DNA of 64,000 nt from Jiangella mangrovi (lineage in GTDB: Bacteria; Actinomycetota; Actinomycetes; Jiangellales; Jiangellaceae), in assembly GCF_014204975.1 (NCBI RefSeq), contig NZ_JACHMM010000001.1, positions 4,154,001-4,218,000 on the forward strand, given 5' to 3'. Each line of letters begins with the position of its first letter. Position 1 is the first letter of the stretch. Both the position numbers and the translations under genes were made by a program. The notes under the pieces were generated by a model. It had not been told where the DNA came from and did not search any database. It was given only the letters and a program-made list of their open reading frames with translations. Positions 16,987-25,982 of this stretch are shown here, piece by piece.

Positions 16987-17955
16987 TCAGCCGCAGACCC
17001 GCCCGGCCAGCCGCACCAGCTCGACCATGGTGGGCCCGTCCAGCGGGTTCGACTCCGGGCGCTGGTGGGTGCCGGACTGGACGGTGAACTCGATCCGCCC
17101 GCCGTCGCCCGGAATGGACATCGCCGCGGCGCAGTCCGCGACCGTCCAGGTCAGCTCGACCTGCGCGGCGTTGTGGCCGGTGAGGGCGATCGGCAACGGC
17201 GGCACCGTCGCCGTGAAGCCCGACGCCATGGGGACCAGGTTCGTCACCTGGACCGGCCGGCCGGAGTAGTTGAGCAGCGGGGTCGTCACCGTGAGGGCGT
17301 CGTCGGCGACCTGCACCGACGTCGGCGGGGTGAGGAACTGCACGTAGCCGGCGCTGAACTCGCACTGGTCGACCCAGTACATGTCGATGCTGCCGTAGGA
17401 GTCGTTCTGGTCGGCGCGGACCGTCCGCTCGTCGCCGTCGCCGTTGCGGATCAACACGTCGACGCCCGTGGGCGGCTCGGCCTCGCAGTCGGCGACCAGG
17501 CCCGGCTGCTCGACGACGACCCAGTCGCCGACCGGCGCCTCGACCGGCTCGAGCGGCTCCGTGCCGGGAGCGATCTCGAACCCGGGGGTCGCGATGCCGA
17601 CGATCTCGACCGGCTGGGCGCCGATGTTCACGATCTGGAGGTCGACGGTGGCCGCTCCGGTGCCGTCGTCGGCCGGGATCCAGTTCACCGGGCCGCTGAT
17701 GAGGCCGACGCGAGCCAGCTCGGCGGCGTCGTGCCGGGCGTCGGTCACCACCGCGCCGAGCAGACCGCCCACCAGCAGCGTCGCCGCCACGAGCGCCCAC
17801 CGCCGCCAGGCGCGTGCCCGCCGGCTGGGTTCGACGGCCTCGGGGCCGACGGCGTCGGGGCCGACGGCGTCCGGGTCGCCTCCCGGGCCGACGACGCCGA
17901 GATCGAGGACGCCGTCGTCGCGGCCGCCGTCGTCGGCGCCGTCCCGCATGGTCAT
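16987..17955 (-). CDS. Single-pass membrane protein, tandem paralogue 4 of 4
   Basis: A protein of about 322 residues. A short cytoplasmic tail (DLGVVGPGGDPD) and basic stretch precede one transmembrane helix (WALVAATLLVGGLLGAVVTD), then an extracytoplasmic beta-rich part starting ARHDAAEL. Four Cys recur across the set: VADC, DQC, VADC and the final GRVCG. ATG 17955 overlaps the upstream stop (ATGA). The region after the helix looks like two Ig-like domains. Function unknown; the four-gene array must act outside the membrane. Confidence 0.72.
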   Translation of the reverse strand: MTMRDGADDGGRDDGVLDLGVVGPGGDPDAVGPDAVGPEAVEPSRRARAWRRWALVAATLLVGGLLGAVVTDARHDAAELARVGLISGPVNWIPADDGTGAATVDLQIVNIGAQPVEIVGIATPGFEIAPGTEPLEPVEAPVGDWVVVEQPGLVADCEAEPPTGVDVLIRNGDGDERTVRADQNDSYGSIDMYWVDQCEFSAGYVQFLTPPTSVQVADDALTVTTPLLNYSGRPVQVTNLVPMASGFTATVPPLPIALTGHNAAQVELTWTVADCAAAMSIPGDGGRIEFTVQSGTHQRPESNPLDGPTMVELVRLAGRVCG

Positions 17956-18887
17956 GGCTGGATTGTCGCCGGACAGGCCAGTCCGGACAAGCGGGCCAGC
18001 GAGGTGAACGCGTGGTCCGGGAGGACGACGATCTGCTCGGTCTCGCTCGTCCCGGTGAGGATGCGGACGGCCAGCGACCCGCCGGTCGCCCGCAGCGCCG
18101 GGTCGCAGTCGCGCACGGTCCACGTGGTCACGACGGTGATGCTCTGGCCGGCCGGGACGGACCGGTCCGCGGCGTCCGTCGTGAGCGCGAAGCCCGGCGC
18201 CCGGGACGCGATGTCGCCGAGGCGGAGGTCGTCGAGCCCGTCGTTGACCAGCTCGATCCCGAGAACGACGCCGTCGGTCCCGGTCTCGATGAGGCCCGTC
18301 GAGCCCACGCGCAGCCCGGACGGGCCGATCTGGCACTCGGTGTACCAGAAGCCGCGCAGGCTCTCGTGGTCGTCGGGCGGCTCGACGTCGACCAGCCGCT
18401 CGTCACCGGACTCCGTGCGGGCGCGCAGGCGCATGGCCTCGGGCAGCGGTCCGGAGCAGTCGACCACGAGGTCGCGCTGGACGTAGGTCACCCAGCTGCC
18501 GGGCTCGACCGCGACGGGCTCGGGCGGCTCGGCACCGTCGGCCAGCGTCACGCCGTCGATGTCGATGCCGAGGATCTCGACCGCGCGCTCGCCGGCGTTG
18601 AGCACCGTGACGGTCAGCTGCCCCTTCGGCCGTCCGGCGTAGAGGAACGCCGGCTCCGGTCCGCCGAACAGTTCGATGTGCGCGTACCCGGCCGCGTCGT
18701 CGCGCGCCTCGGCGACGACCAGTCCCCCGGCCACGCCGACGAGAACCGCCGCGGCCAGGACACCCCACCGCCGCCACCCCGGGCGCCCACGTCTGCCGGT
18801 CGCAACCGCGCCCTCGTCACTCGGTTCCGGCGTCGGGCCGACCACACCCAGGTCGAACGGCTCGTCGGAGTCGTCACGCGAGGTCAT
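17952..18887 (-). CDS. Single-pass membrane protein, tandem paralogue 3 of 4
   Basis: A 311-residue paralogue with tail FDLGVVGPTPEPSD, helix WGVLAAAVLVGVAGGLVVAE and then ARDDAAGY. Its Cys occur in VVDC, TEC, VRDC and SGLAC, matching its neighbours. It is joined by four-base overlaps on both sides, so the four proteins are probably made together. Confidence 0.72.
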   Translation of the reverse strand: MTSRDDSDEPFDLGVVGPTPEPSDEGAVATGRRGRPGWRRWGVLAAAVLVGVAGGLVVAEARDDAAGYAHIELFGGPEPAFLYAGRPKGQLTVTVLNAGERAVEILGIDIDGVTLADGAEPPEPVAVEPGSWVTYVQRDLVVDCSGPLPEAMRLRARTESGDERLVDVEPPDDHESLRGFWYTECQIGPSGLRVGSTGLIETGTDGVVLGIELVNDGLDDLRLGDIASRAPGFALTTDAADRSVPAGQSITVVTTWTVRDCDPALRATGGSLAVRILTGTSETEQIVVLPDHAFTSLARLSGLACPATIQP

Positions 18888-19798
18888 TCCTCACTCTCGC
18901 ACACGCGGTCGACGAGGAGCACCAGCTCGGCGCGGGCGCGACCCGACACCGGCACGTAGCTGAACGGGTTGTCCCGGCGATCGGCACTCTCTCCGAAGGT
19001 GTAGGTCAGGTTGACGTCCGAGAACTGCCGGGCCTCGGCACAGCTGCTGACCGTCCACGTCAGCCCAACCGTGACGCCTTCGCCCGGCGGCACGGTGACG
19101 GGAAGGCCGGCCGCCTCCACCCGGAGCCCGGGGCTCTCGACGCCGACCACCTGGAGCTCCGCCTCGTCCGCGCCGTAGTTGTCCATTGGGAAGTCCGTGA
19201 GCAGGCTCGTCGGGCCGGCCGTGACCACCTCGGGCTCCATGAGCGTGACCTGCGGCCCGTAGGTGCACGTGGCCCAGAGCTGACTGGCCGGGCCGTAGCC
19301 AGGCAGCTCCGCGGCCTCGACGACGCGTTGCTCGCCGCCGGCGTCGCGGATCCGCACCTGCAGCCGCGCCGGCGGGTCGGCCGCACAGTCAGGGACCAGG
19401 CCGTCCTGCTGAATCGTGACCCACTCGCCCGGCGGTGCGGTCACGGGCTCCGGATCGGCCGAGTCCGGCACGATGGTCAGGCCGTCGGCGCCGAACCCGA
19501 GGATCTCGATCTCGCGCTCACCCGCGTTGAGCAGGTGGACACCGATCGACACCGGTTCGTCCGGCGTGGACATGGTGAACGCGTCCAGTCCGCCGGCGAC
19601 CACCCGGATCTCGGTGAGCTCGGCCGCGTCGTGCCGCGCATCGGAGACGACCAGGCCCAGGACGGCGCCGACGGCGACCGCGGCGGCCAGCGCGACCCAG
19701 CGCCAATGGCCGCCGCCGCCCGGCGCCGGGGGCGGCTCCGACGAGGGCGACTCGCCGACCACGCCCAGGTGGAACGGCTCGTCGTGGGCGGCGGTCAT
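18884..19798 (-). CDS. Single-pass membrane protein, tandem paralogue 2 of 4
   Basis: A 304-residue paralogue with tail FHLGVVGESPSS, helix WVALAAAVAVGAVLGLVVSD and then ARHDAAELTEIRVV. The four shared Cys are in VPDC, ATC, VSSC and RVC. Both ends overlap neighbours by ATGA. The N-terminal half carries the recurrent V(E/D)ILG and PGEWVT(I/A/Y) motifs found in the whole set. Confidence 0.72.
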   Translation of the reverse strand: MTAAHDEPFHLGVVGESPSSEPPPAPGGGGHWRWVALAAAVAVGAVLGLVVSDARHDAAELTEIRVVAGGLDAFTMSTPDEPVSIGVHLLNAGEREIEILGFGADGLTIVPDSADPEPVTAPPGEWVTIQQDGLVPDCAADPPARLQVRIRDAGGEQRVVEAAELPGYGPASQLWATCTYGPQVTLMEPEVVTAGPTSLLTDFPMDNYGADEAELQVVGVESPGLRVEAAGLPVTVPPGEGVTVGLTWTVSSCAEARQFSDVNLTYTFGESADRRDNPFSYVPVSGRARAELVLLVDRVCESEE

Positions 19799-20661
19799 CG
19801 GGCATCACCGCAGACCCGCTGGACGAGCAGCACCAATTCGGCCCGGGCCGGTCCGACCAGGACGTAGGAGCCACTGCTCTGGTCGCCGTCGCGTTCCAGG
19901 GAGTAGTCGATCACCACGTCGGGCCAGCCCAGGGCGATCTGGCAGTCGGTGACACCCCAGGTGAGCGGAATCCGGGTGGCGTCGTTCGCCGGCATCTCAA
20001 TGGGCAGCTCCGGCGCCGTCAGGGCCAGGCCTGGGCTCTCGGACCCGAACCGAATCACCCGCAGCGGCCGGCCCGAGTCGTTGGCCACCGGCAGCTCGGT
20101 GGTCAGGGTCGCGGCCTCGTGCACGGCGGCGGACGCCACCCCGATCCGCGGGAACACCAGCGCGGGCGGCGCGCAGGCGGTCTGCCACATGCCGAGGGTG
20201 CCCAGAGAGTCGGGCAGCCCGCTCGCCTCGACCACGCGCTCGGTGCCGGCGGCGTCGCGGACCCGAACCCGGATCACCTGGCCCGGATCGCCGAGCGAAC
20301 AGTCGGCGATCAGCCCGGTCTGCGTCGCCGTCACCCACTCGCCGGGCGGCGCGGGCAGCGGGTCGGCGGGCCGGTCGCCCGGCTGGACCGTCATGCCGGC
20401 CGGTTCGAGCCCCAGGATCTCGACCTCGTGCTCGCCGAGGTTGAGCAGGCTCAGCCTGATGTTGCCCGGTGCCGACTCGTCCGCCGTCATGGAGGAGCCC
20501 TCGACGAGGCCGCTCACCAGCCGGACGTCGGAGAGGCCGGCGGCGTCGTCGCGGGTGTCGGCGACCACGAGGCCCAAGGCACCGCCGACGACCAGCGCCA
20601 TGACCACGACCGCCCACAACCACCGCGGCGCGGACGCCGGCGCCTCGTCACCCTGGCTCAT
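19795..20661 (-). CDS. Single-pass membrane protein, tandem paralogue 1 of 4
   Basis: A 288-residue paralogue and first gene of the coupled array. It has a shorter cytoplasmic part lacking the LGVVG motif, a helix WLWAVVVMALVVGGALGLVV and then ADTRDDAAGLSDVRLV. Cys occur in IADC, TAC, VTDC and RVC. It starts 30 bases after the end of the SRPBCC gene and may belong to the same transcript. Confidence 0.72.
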   Translation of the reverse strand: MSQGDEAPASAPRWLWAVVVMALVVGGALGLVVADTRDDAAGLSDVRLVSGLVEGSSMTADESAPGNIRLSLLNLGEHEVEILGLEPAGMTVQPGDRPADPLPAPPGEWVTATQTGLIADCSLGDPGQVIRVRVRDAAGTERVVEASGLPDSLGTLGMWQTACAPPALVFPRIGVASAAVHEAATLTTELPVANDSGRPLRVIRFGSESPGLALTAPELPIEMPANDATRIPLTWGVTDCQIALGWPDVVIDYSLERDGDQSSGSYVLVGPARAELVLLVQRVCGDAR

Positions 20662-20691
20662 CGATGGATTGTCGCTGAGTAGCGGTCTCCG

Positions 20692-21153
20692 TCACAAGAC
20701 GGCGGCGAGCTTCTCCAGCGTCTGCTCCAGCCCGAGCCGCGACAGCGCCACGGTGTCCGCGGACCCGTACCCGCGCTCGGTGACCGTCAGCTCCGTCCCG
20801 TGGCCCGACGGCGTCAGCGTCACCTCGTGCGGGACCCCGGCCTCGGGGATGTCGGCGGGCAGTCCGAGCGACGACGGCGCCAGCGTGCGGCCGCCGTCGT
20901 CGCTGAAGCGCAGGACGTACTCGAGCCGGTGCGGCGGGTCGACGACGGTGTAGGTCCAGGTGTTGTGCAGCTCGAAACCGTCGGGCGAGCGCATGGTCAC
21001 CAGCGACGCGCCGCCGGGGCGGACGTCCATGCGGGCGCGGGGCGAGCTGAAGCCGTCGGGCCCCCACCAGCGCATGACCAGCTCGGACTCCGTCAACGCC
21101 GCCCACACCCGCTCGGGCGGGGCGGCGTAGGTGCGGGTCACGGTGAGGTCCAT
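20692..21153 (-). CDS. SRPBCC (AHSA1/START-like) domain protein
   Basis: A 153-residue Bet v1-like fold protein (RTYAAPPERVWAALTESELVMRWWGP...). Members bind hydrophobic ligands and often follow ArsR regulators. The start overlaps the preceding stop (TGATG). It is the third gene of an ArsR-SRPBCC-SRPBCC set. Confidence 0.87.
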   Translation of the reverse strand: MDLTVTRTYAAPPERVWAALTESELVMRWWGPDGFSSPRARMDVRPGGASLVTMRSPDGFELHNTWTYTVVDPPHRLEYVLRFSDDGGRTLAPSSLGLPADIPEAGVPHEVTLTPSGHGTELTVTERGYGSADTVALSRLGLEQTLEKLAAVL

Positions 21154-21647
21154 CAGCGCGTCACCCCGATCAGCTCGTCGAGCAGGTCGTGGGAGTCGCG
21201 GATGCCGGACTCCATGCCGGTGGGGATCCAGCCGTCGCGGTCCTCGGCGGACTGGAAGAGCGAGACGTTGGTGTAGAGGGTGCCGCCGTCGCCGGCCGGC
21301 TCGAACGTGTCGGTGACCAGCTGCAGGTGTCCCGGCCCACCCATCTCGAACTGCAGCGTCGACACGACCAGCGCGCCCGGGACGACATCGTGGTAGACGC
21401 CCCAGAAAGCGTACGGCGACGACGGCGTCGACGGCGGCTCGCGGTGTCGGGCGACGAAGCGCCAGAGCCCGCCACGGCGGACGTCCATCTGCTCCACCGT
21501 CGTCTCGAAGCGGCGTGAGCCCCACCACCGCGGGATCAGCGCGGGGTCCGTCATGGCCGCGAACACCACGTCGGGTGGAGCGGCGTACTCGCGGGTGACG
21601 ACGATGTCCTGCCGTCCCGGCTCGAAGAGCACCTCAGTCGTGGGCAT
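21153..21647 (-). CDS. SRPBCC (AHSA1/START-like) domain protein
   Basis: A 164-residue relative of the next gene (TREYAAPPDVVFAAMTDPALIPRWWGSRRF...). Two different SRPBCC proteins in a row suggest related ligands or a heteromer. It overlaps the end of the ArsR gene by 14 bases. Confidence 0.87.
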   Translation of the reverse strand: MPTTEVLFEPGRQDIVVTREYAAPPDVVFAAMTDPALIPRWWGSRRFETTVEQMDVRRGGLWRFVARHREPPSTPSSPYAFWGVYHDVVPGALVVSTLQFEMGGPGHLQLVTDTFEPAGDGGTLYTNVSLFQSAEDRDGWIPTGMESGIRDSHDLLDELIGVTR

Positions 21648-21975
21648 GGTCCTGCCTCCCCTGGATCCGGACGATCTCCTGCTCGAGGCGGCCCAGGGAG
21701 TCCTCCCAGACCGCGCGGTACTGCTCGATCCAGCCGGTCGCGCGCTCGAGCGGCGCGACCTCGAGCCGGCACGGGCGCCACTGGCCCTGCCGGCTGCGGC
21801 TGATCAGCCCGGCGCGCTCGAGCACCTTGAGGTGCTTCGAGATCGCCTGAGCGCTCATGTCGAAGGGCCGGCCCAGCTCGGTGACGGGCGCCGGGCCCTC
21901 GGCTAGCCGGGCGAGGATGGCGCGGCGGGTCGGGTCGGCGAGCGCGCCGAACACCAGGCTCAAGCCGTCGTCCAC
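21634..21975 (-). CDS. ArsR-family transcriptional regulator
   Basis: A 113-residue winged-helix repressor (LADPTRRAILARLAEGPAPVTELGRPFDMSAQAISKHLKVLERAGLI). No metal-binding Cys motif is seen, so it is more like the non-metal, SRPBCC-linked group. GTG 21975 is chosen because GGGAGG lies six bases upstream; a TTG at 21996 falls inside the operator. Confidence 0.9.
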   Translation of the reverse strand: MDDGLSLVFGALADPTRRAILARLAEGPAPVTELGRPFDMSAQAISKHLKVLERAGLISRSRQGQWRPCRLEVAPLERATGWIEQYRAVWEDSLGRLEQEIVRIQGRQDHAHD

Positions 21976-21993
21976 TCGAGTCCTCCCGTTGCA

Positions 21994-22007
21994 CAACCAG
22001 ATGGTTG
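21994..22007. promoter_or_regulatory. Candidate ArsR operator
   Basis: A perfect 6-2-6 inverted repeat CAACCA-GA-TGGTTG just upstream of arsR, with a second similar stretch (AACCGATGGGTT) 10 bases away. Position fits autorepression. Confidence 0.55.
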
Positions 22008-22058
22008 ATAAACCGATGGGTTGATTCTCTCACCGAGTTCTCATGTCAACCGGGCAGA

Positions 22059-22955
22059 ATGCGGGCTGTGACGAGGCTGCTGGTCATCGCCAACGCCCTT
22101 GCCGGCAGCGCGCGCGAAGAGGCGGTCGAGCAGGCGCTCGACGTGCTGCGCTCCGGTTCCGACGACGTCGAGGTCGCCGAGCTCGACCCCGAGACCATCC
22201 CCGACGTGCTGAAGACGCACCCCGACCACCGTCCCGTCGTCATGGGCGGCGACGGGTCCGTGCACCTGCTGGTCGCGACGGCGCAGACCCTCGGCCTGCT
22301 CGACGGCCCGGCGTTCGAGTTCGGGCTGGTCCCGCTCGGCACCGGCAACGACCTTGCCCGCACGCTCGGCCTGCCGCTCGACCCGGCCCGTGCCGCCTCG
22401 GTGGTGCTGAACGGACGGCCGCGCGACCTCGACGTCCTGGTCGACGACGCCGGCGGGGTCGTCGTCAACGCCGTCCACCTCGGGGTCGGCGCCGAGGCCG
22501 GCCGGCGCGCCCTGCCGCTGAAGCCGCGGCTGGGCAAGCTCGCCTACCCGGTGGGCAGCGCGGTCGCCGGCGCCTCCGCGGGCTGGAAGCTGCGCGTCAC
22601 CGTCGACGGCGCCGTGCTGGCCGGCGGCGACCGGCGCTCGCTCATGGTCGCGCTGGGCAACGGCGTGACCATCGGCGGCGGCGCGCCCGTCGCCCCTTCC
22701 GCCAGCCCCGACGACGGCCATGTCGACGTCGTCGTCTCCTTCTCGACCGGCTGGCAGGCGCGCCTCGCCTTCGCTGTCGCGCTCGTCCGCGGCCGGCACC
22801 CCGAACGCCACGACGTGCTCTCGGCGCGCGGCCATGCGGTGACGGTGTCCGGCGGCCCGGTCCCCCTCAACGCCGACGGCGAGCTCTCCGAACTCGCCGG
22901 GACGCGGACGTGGACGGTGCTCCCCCACGCCCTGCGCATCGCCGTCCCCGACTGA
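22059..22955 (+). CDS. Diacylglycerol kinase-family lipid kinase
   Basis: A protein of about 298 residues with the catalytic-domain motifs MGGDGSV near residue 62 and PLGTGNDLART near 97. The C-terminal NADGE is typical of the DagK/YegS/sphingosine kinase family. It phosphorylates a lipid using ATP at the membrane. ATG 22059 and GTG 22068 are both possible starts; neither has a strong SD. Confidence 0.88.
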   Translation: MRAVTRLLVIANALAGSAREEAVEQALDVLRSGSDDVEVAELDPETIPDVLKTHPDHRPVVMGGDGSVHLLVATAQTLGLLDGPAFEFGLVPLGTGNDLARTLGLPLDPARAASVVLNGRPRDLDVLVDDAGGVVVNAVHLGVGAEAGRRALPLKPRLGKLAYPVGSAVAGASAGWKLRVTVDGAVLAGGDRRSLMVALGNGVTIGGGAPVAPSASPDDGHVDVVVSFSTGWQARLAFAVALVRGRHPERHDVLSARGHAVTVSGGPVPLNADGELSELAGTRTWTVLPHALRIAVPD

Positions 22956-22997
22956 GGCGCGTGGTCGAGGATCCCTCCCCGCGGAAGCCGCGGCGAA

Positions 22998-23045
22998 TGG
23001 GTGAGCACCAGCTGGTGCCAGAGCACCAGCAGACGCGCACCCATC
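22998..23045. repeat. Nested palindromic repeat B, copy 2
   Basis: The outer arms ATGGGTGAGC / GCGCACCCAT enclose an inner hairpin CTGGTGC-CAGA-GCACCAG. It matches the element at 14793 and lies between convergent genes (lipid kinase and PhoD-like). Confidence 0.82.
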
Positions 23046-23060
23046 ACCTCCCCGTCACCT

Positions 23061-24704
23061 TTACAGGTCGGCGGACAGGACCTCGGACATGGTCGCGGTG
23101 TCGCCGTCGACCCGGCCGGTCTCCCAGCGGACCCGGGCGGCACCGTCGGTCAGTTCCAGGGTGGCCAGCGCGTTGTCGAACCGCGGGCCGGCGGCGATCC
23201 GCCAGTCGATCGCCGGCCTGGGGATGCGCGCGAGCCGGGCCAGGCCGGAGCCGATCACCCGGGCGACCCCGAAGGCGGCGGCGCCCTGGACGTAGCGCAT
23301 CGTCCGGCTCAGCGGGTTGCGCACGGGCGAGCAGACCAGCTGGTGCACGCGGCTGGTCCGCGACGTCTGGCCCGGGTATCGCACGCGCGCCGCGTAGGAG
23401 TGGTGCACGTCGCCGGAGAGGAAGCTGATGGTCTGCGGCCGCCGCCCGTCGGGGCCGGTCGCGACGTCGGTGACCAGCCGGGCCATCGCGTCGAAGGACC
23501 GCCCGAAGGCGGCCCAGTGCTCGAGGTCGACGGCCTGGCGCAGCTTCTCCGCCGTCCCCGCGAACCGCCGCCCCCACGCACCGGCCGCCGTCGCCTCGTT
23601 CCAGGCCTCGAGGTCGTGCACGCCGCGCGGCAGCAGGTACGGCAGCGACGTGCCGAGGAACAGGTGCTCGACGTGCTCGGTGTCGCGGACCTGCTCGACG
23701 ATCCAGTCCCACTCGTCGTCGTCGACGATGGTCCGCCGTTCCGGGTCGAGTACGCGACCGCAGCGCGAGTCGATCATCACCAGCCGGGCCGGGCCGATGT
23801 CGCGGGTGAAGCTCCACCGGTAGGACGCCGGCTCCTGGTCGGCCTGCCAGGCGAACTCGTCGAGCACCTCGCCGGCGTCGCCGCCGCCGGACCCGGACCC
23901 GGCGGCAGCGAGCACCGCCTTCAGCACCGGGTCCGACGCGCGCTCCGACGGCGACAGGTTGCCGACGTGCTGGTAGATCCAGTACGCCGCGATGCCGCCG
24001 GTGATCCGCTTGCGCCACCACGGCTCCCCCGACATCTGCGACCGCCACGCCTGCGAGGTATTCCAGTCGTCGCGGATGTCGTGGTCGTCGAAGATCATGG
24101 CGGCCGGGACGGTGGACAGCAGCCAGCGCACGGCCGGATCGCTCCACGCCAGCAGGTAGAGGTGCGCGTACTCCTCGAAGTCCGCGACCTCCCACCCGGG
24201 CGCCACGGCCGGGTCGCGTCGCTCAGCGATGAACTCGTGCATCGCCTCCGACGTCTCGTCGGCGTACACCTGGTCGCCCAGCAGCATCAGCCCGTCGGGC
24301 CGCTCGGACTCGTCCGCCGCGGCCAGCCGCAGCGCCAGGGCGCGCAGCGCGTCGGTGCCGTAGATGCGGTCGTGCCGGTCGTCGTGCGGCACGCTCATGC
24401 GGCACGACCCGAACGTCAGCCGCACCCGGCCGTCGCCGCGGGTGCGGATCACCGGCTGCGGGAACGGCCCGTCCGGCTCCGGCCACACCTGCTCGCCGTC
24501 GATCTCGACCGTGTACGGGGTCGAGGTGGCGGGCTCCAGTCCTTCGATCGCGACCAGCGCGTAGTGGTGGCCGTGGACGGTGAACGTCTCGGCGGTGGCG
24601 TCGAGCACGCGGACGGTGGCCGGGCGGGCCGTCTCGACCCAGACCAGGGCCGACGTGCGGTCGACGTGTCGCAGCAGTGGTCCCAGGACGAGGGTGTCCG
24701 GCAC
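23061..24704 (-). CDS. PhoD-like alkaline phosphatase/metallophosphoesterase
   Basis: A 547-residue metallophosphatase with no signal peptide. An N-terminal fibronectin-like part (VPDTLVLGPLLRHVDRTSAL...) precedes the metal site: FGSCRM, LLGDQVYAD, FDDHDIRDDWN and SGDVHHSY near the end. GTG 24704 follows GGGAGG. Such cytoplasmic PhoD-like proteins are common in actinobacteria; the substrate is unknown. Confidence 0.87.
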   Translation of the reverse strand: MPDTLVLGPLLRHVDRTSALVWVETARPATVRVLDATAETFTVHGHHYALVAIEGLEPATSTPYTVEIDGEQVWPEPDGPFPQPVIRTRGDGRVRLTFGSCRMSVPHDDRHDRIYGTDALRALALRLAAADESERPDGLMLLGDQVYADETSEAMHEFIAERRDPAVAPGWEVADFEEYAHLYLLAWSDPAVRWLLSTVPAAMIFDDHDIRDDWNTSQAWRSQMSGEPWWRKRITGGIAAYWIYQHVGNLSPSERASDPVLKAVLAAAGSGSGGGDAGEVLDEFAWQADQEPASYRWSFTRDIGPARLVMIDSRCGRVLDPERRTIVDDDEWDWIVEQVRDTEHVEHLFLGTSLPYLLPRGVHDLEAWNEATAAGAWGRRFAGTAEKLRQAVDLEHWAAFGRSFDAMARLVTDVATGPDGRRPQTISFLSGDVHHSYAARVRYPGQTSRTSRVHQLVCSPVRNPLSRTMRYVQGAAAFGVARVIGSGLARLARIPRPAIDWRIAAGPRFDNALATLELTDGAARVRWETGRVDGDTATMSEVLSADL

Positions 24705-24749
24705 CTGACCTCCCAGGGGGTAGTGAGTGGCAACGTAGGGTGGGACCTC

Positions 24750-25904
24750 GTGCAGTCCGTTTCGTCCGCGTCTGGTCGTACCCTCATCGCCGTCGTCCTC
24801 ACCCTCGTCCTCGCCGCCTGCGGTTCCCGGACCGCGTCGACGGAGGACGACCAGAAGGGCTGGCCCGCCCAGGACGTGATCGCCGCCGACGCCCGCGCGC
24901 TCCCGGGCGTCGACGACGTCACTGTCAAGTATCTGGACCCGGACGGCGAAGAGCACGCCGAACTGCCGGACACGCTCGCCGAGCGAGACGGCTGGACGCT
25001 CCGCCTCGACGTCGTGCACGGCGCCGAGTACGGCGCGGGCTGGGCCGTCGAGGCGATCGACGACCTGCGCGAGGGCCTCCTCGACGGCCGGCCGGAGCCG
25101 ACGGCGCCGCGGCTGGAGGTCTGGCTGCACCCGGTCACGCCGACGGCGTCGGAGATCAGCGTCCGTGCCTACCCGATGGACGACGACGGCGCCCAGCTCC
25201 GTGCCGCGTTCGTCCTCGCCGCGACGCCGGGGGTCGTGCAGGCGGTGTTCGACGGCGAGACGGCGGACGTGCGGGTGGCCGACGCGTCGGACCTCGCGAA
25301 GGTCGCCGACGTCGCGGCCGTCCAGGACACGGGCGTCGACGTCGTCCGGGTCCTCGACGACGACGACGCGGCGCTCGCCATCGCCGACGTGCCGCCCCGG
25401 CCGCCGTACGTCCCGAGCCCGGACCGGCCCGCGAACTGGCCCGCGGACCCGTCGGCGCCGGACTGCGACCCCGCCGACCTGCGGCTCGAGATCACCGGTG
25501 GCGACGCCGCGGCGGGCTCGCGGTACCTCTTCCTCGGCGCGACGAACACCGGCGCCGCCCCGTGCGCGTTGCAGGGCCGCCCGGCGCTGACCTTCCGCAC
25601 GCTCGCCGAGGAGCCGCTGGCGGTCGCCGTCACGCCGTCGACGCTGACACCGGACGTGCCGCGGCTGGTCGTCCCGCCGGGCGCCCGGGCCGCGGCCATG
25701 GTCGACTGGAACGCGATGCCCACCGCCGGCAACCCCGACCTCACCTACGAGGTCGTCCTGGCCCCCTGGGACGGCGCGCCGGCCACCGAGCTGCCGCTGA
25801 CGTCGGGGATCATCGAGGGCCGCGGCCCGCAGACGTACCTCGACATCGTCGACGGCGGCGAGGTCGCGTCCACCGCCTGGCAGCCTGACGGCACACAGTT
25901 CTGA
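24750..25904 (+). CDS. Lipoprotein with DUF4232-like C-terminal domain
   Basis: A secreted lipoprotein of about 384 residues. GTG 24750 gives an N-terminus with Arg, a hydrophobic run and the lipobox LAAC near residue 22. The C-terminal part (CDPADLRLEITGGDA... NTGAAPCALQGRPALTF) is typical of DUF4232 and holds two Cys. The middle is acidic and unassigned. It is divergent from the PhoD-like gene with 45 bases between. Confidence 0.82.
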   Translation: MQSVSSASGRTLIAVVLTLVLAACGSRTASTEDDQKGWPAQDVIAADARALPGVDDVTVKYLDPDGEEHAELPDTLAERDGWTLRLDVVHGAEYGAGWAVEAIDDLREGLLDGRPEPTAPRLEVWLHPVTPTASEISVRAYPMDDDGAQLRAAFVLAATPGVVQAVFDGETADVRVADASDLAKVADVAAVQDTGVDVVRVLDDDDAALAIADVPPRPPYVPSPDRPANWPADPSAPDCDPADLRLEITGGDAAAGSRYLFLGATNTGAAPCALQGRPALTFRTLAEEPLAVAVTPSTLTPDVPRLVVPPGARAAAMVDWNAMPTAGNPDLTYEVVLAPWDGAPATELPLTSGIIEGRGPQTYLDIVDGGEVASTAWQPDGTQF

Positions 25905-25982
25905 TCCTGTTCCGGCCGAGGAAACCTCGGCGATACGCAAACCTCACGCGAGGATCGATCGGGCTCAATAGGCTCGTCCGAC

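Noticed and set aside
17956-18336. N-terminal extension of the fourth membrane paralogue
   Set aside because: It lies inside the upstream gene in another frame; ATG 17955 with an ATGA overlap matches the other junctions.
23001-25904. 967-codon plus-strand reading frame
   Set aside because: Only the part from about 24750 has real protein character (lipobox, DUF4232-like). The rest is antisense to the PhoD-like gene.
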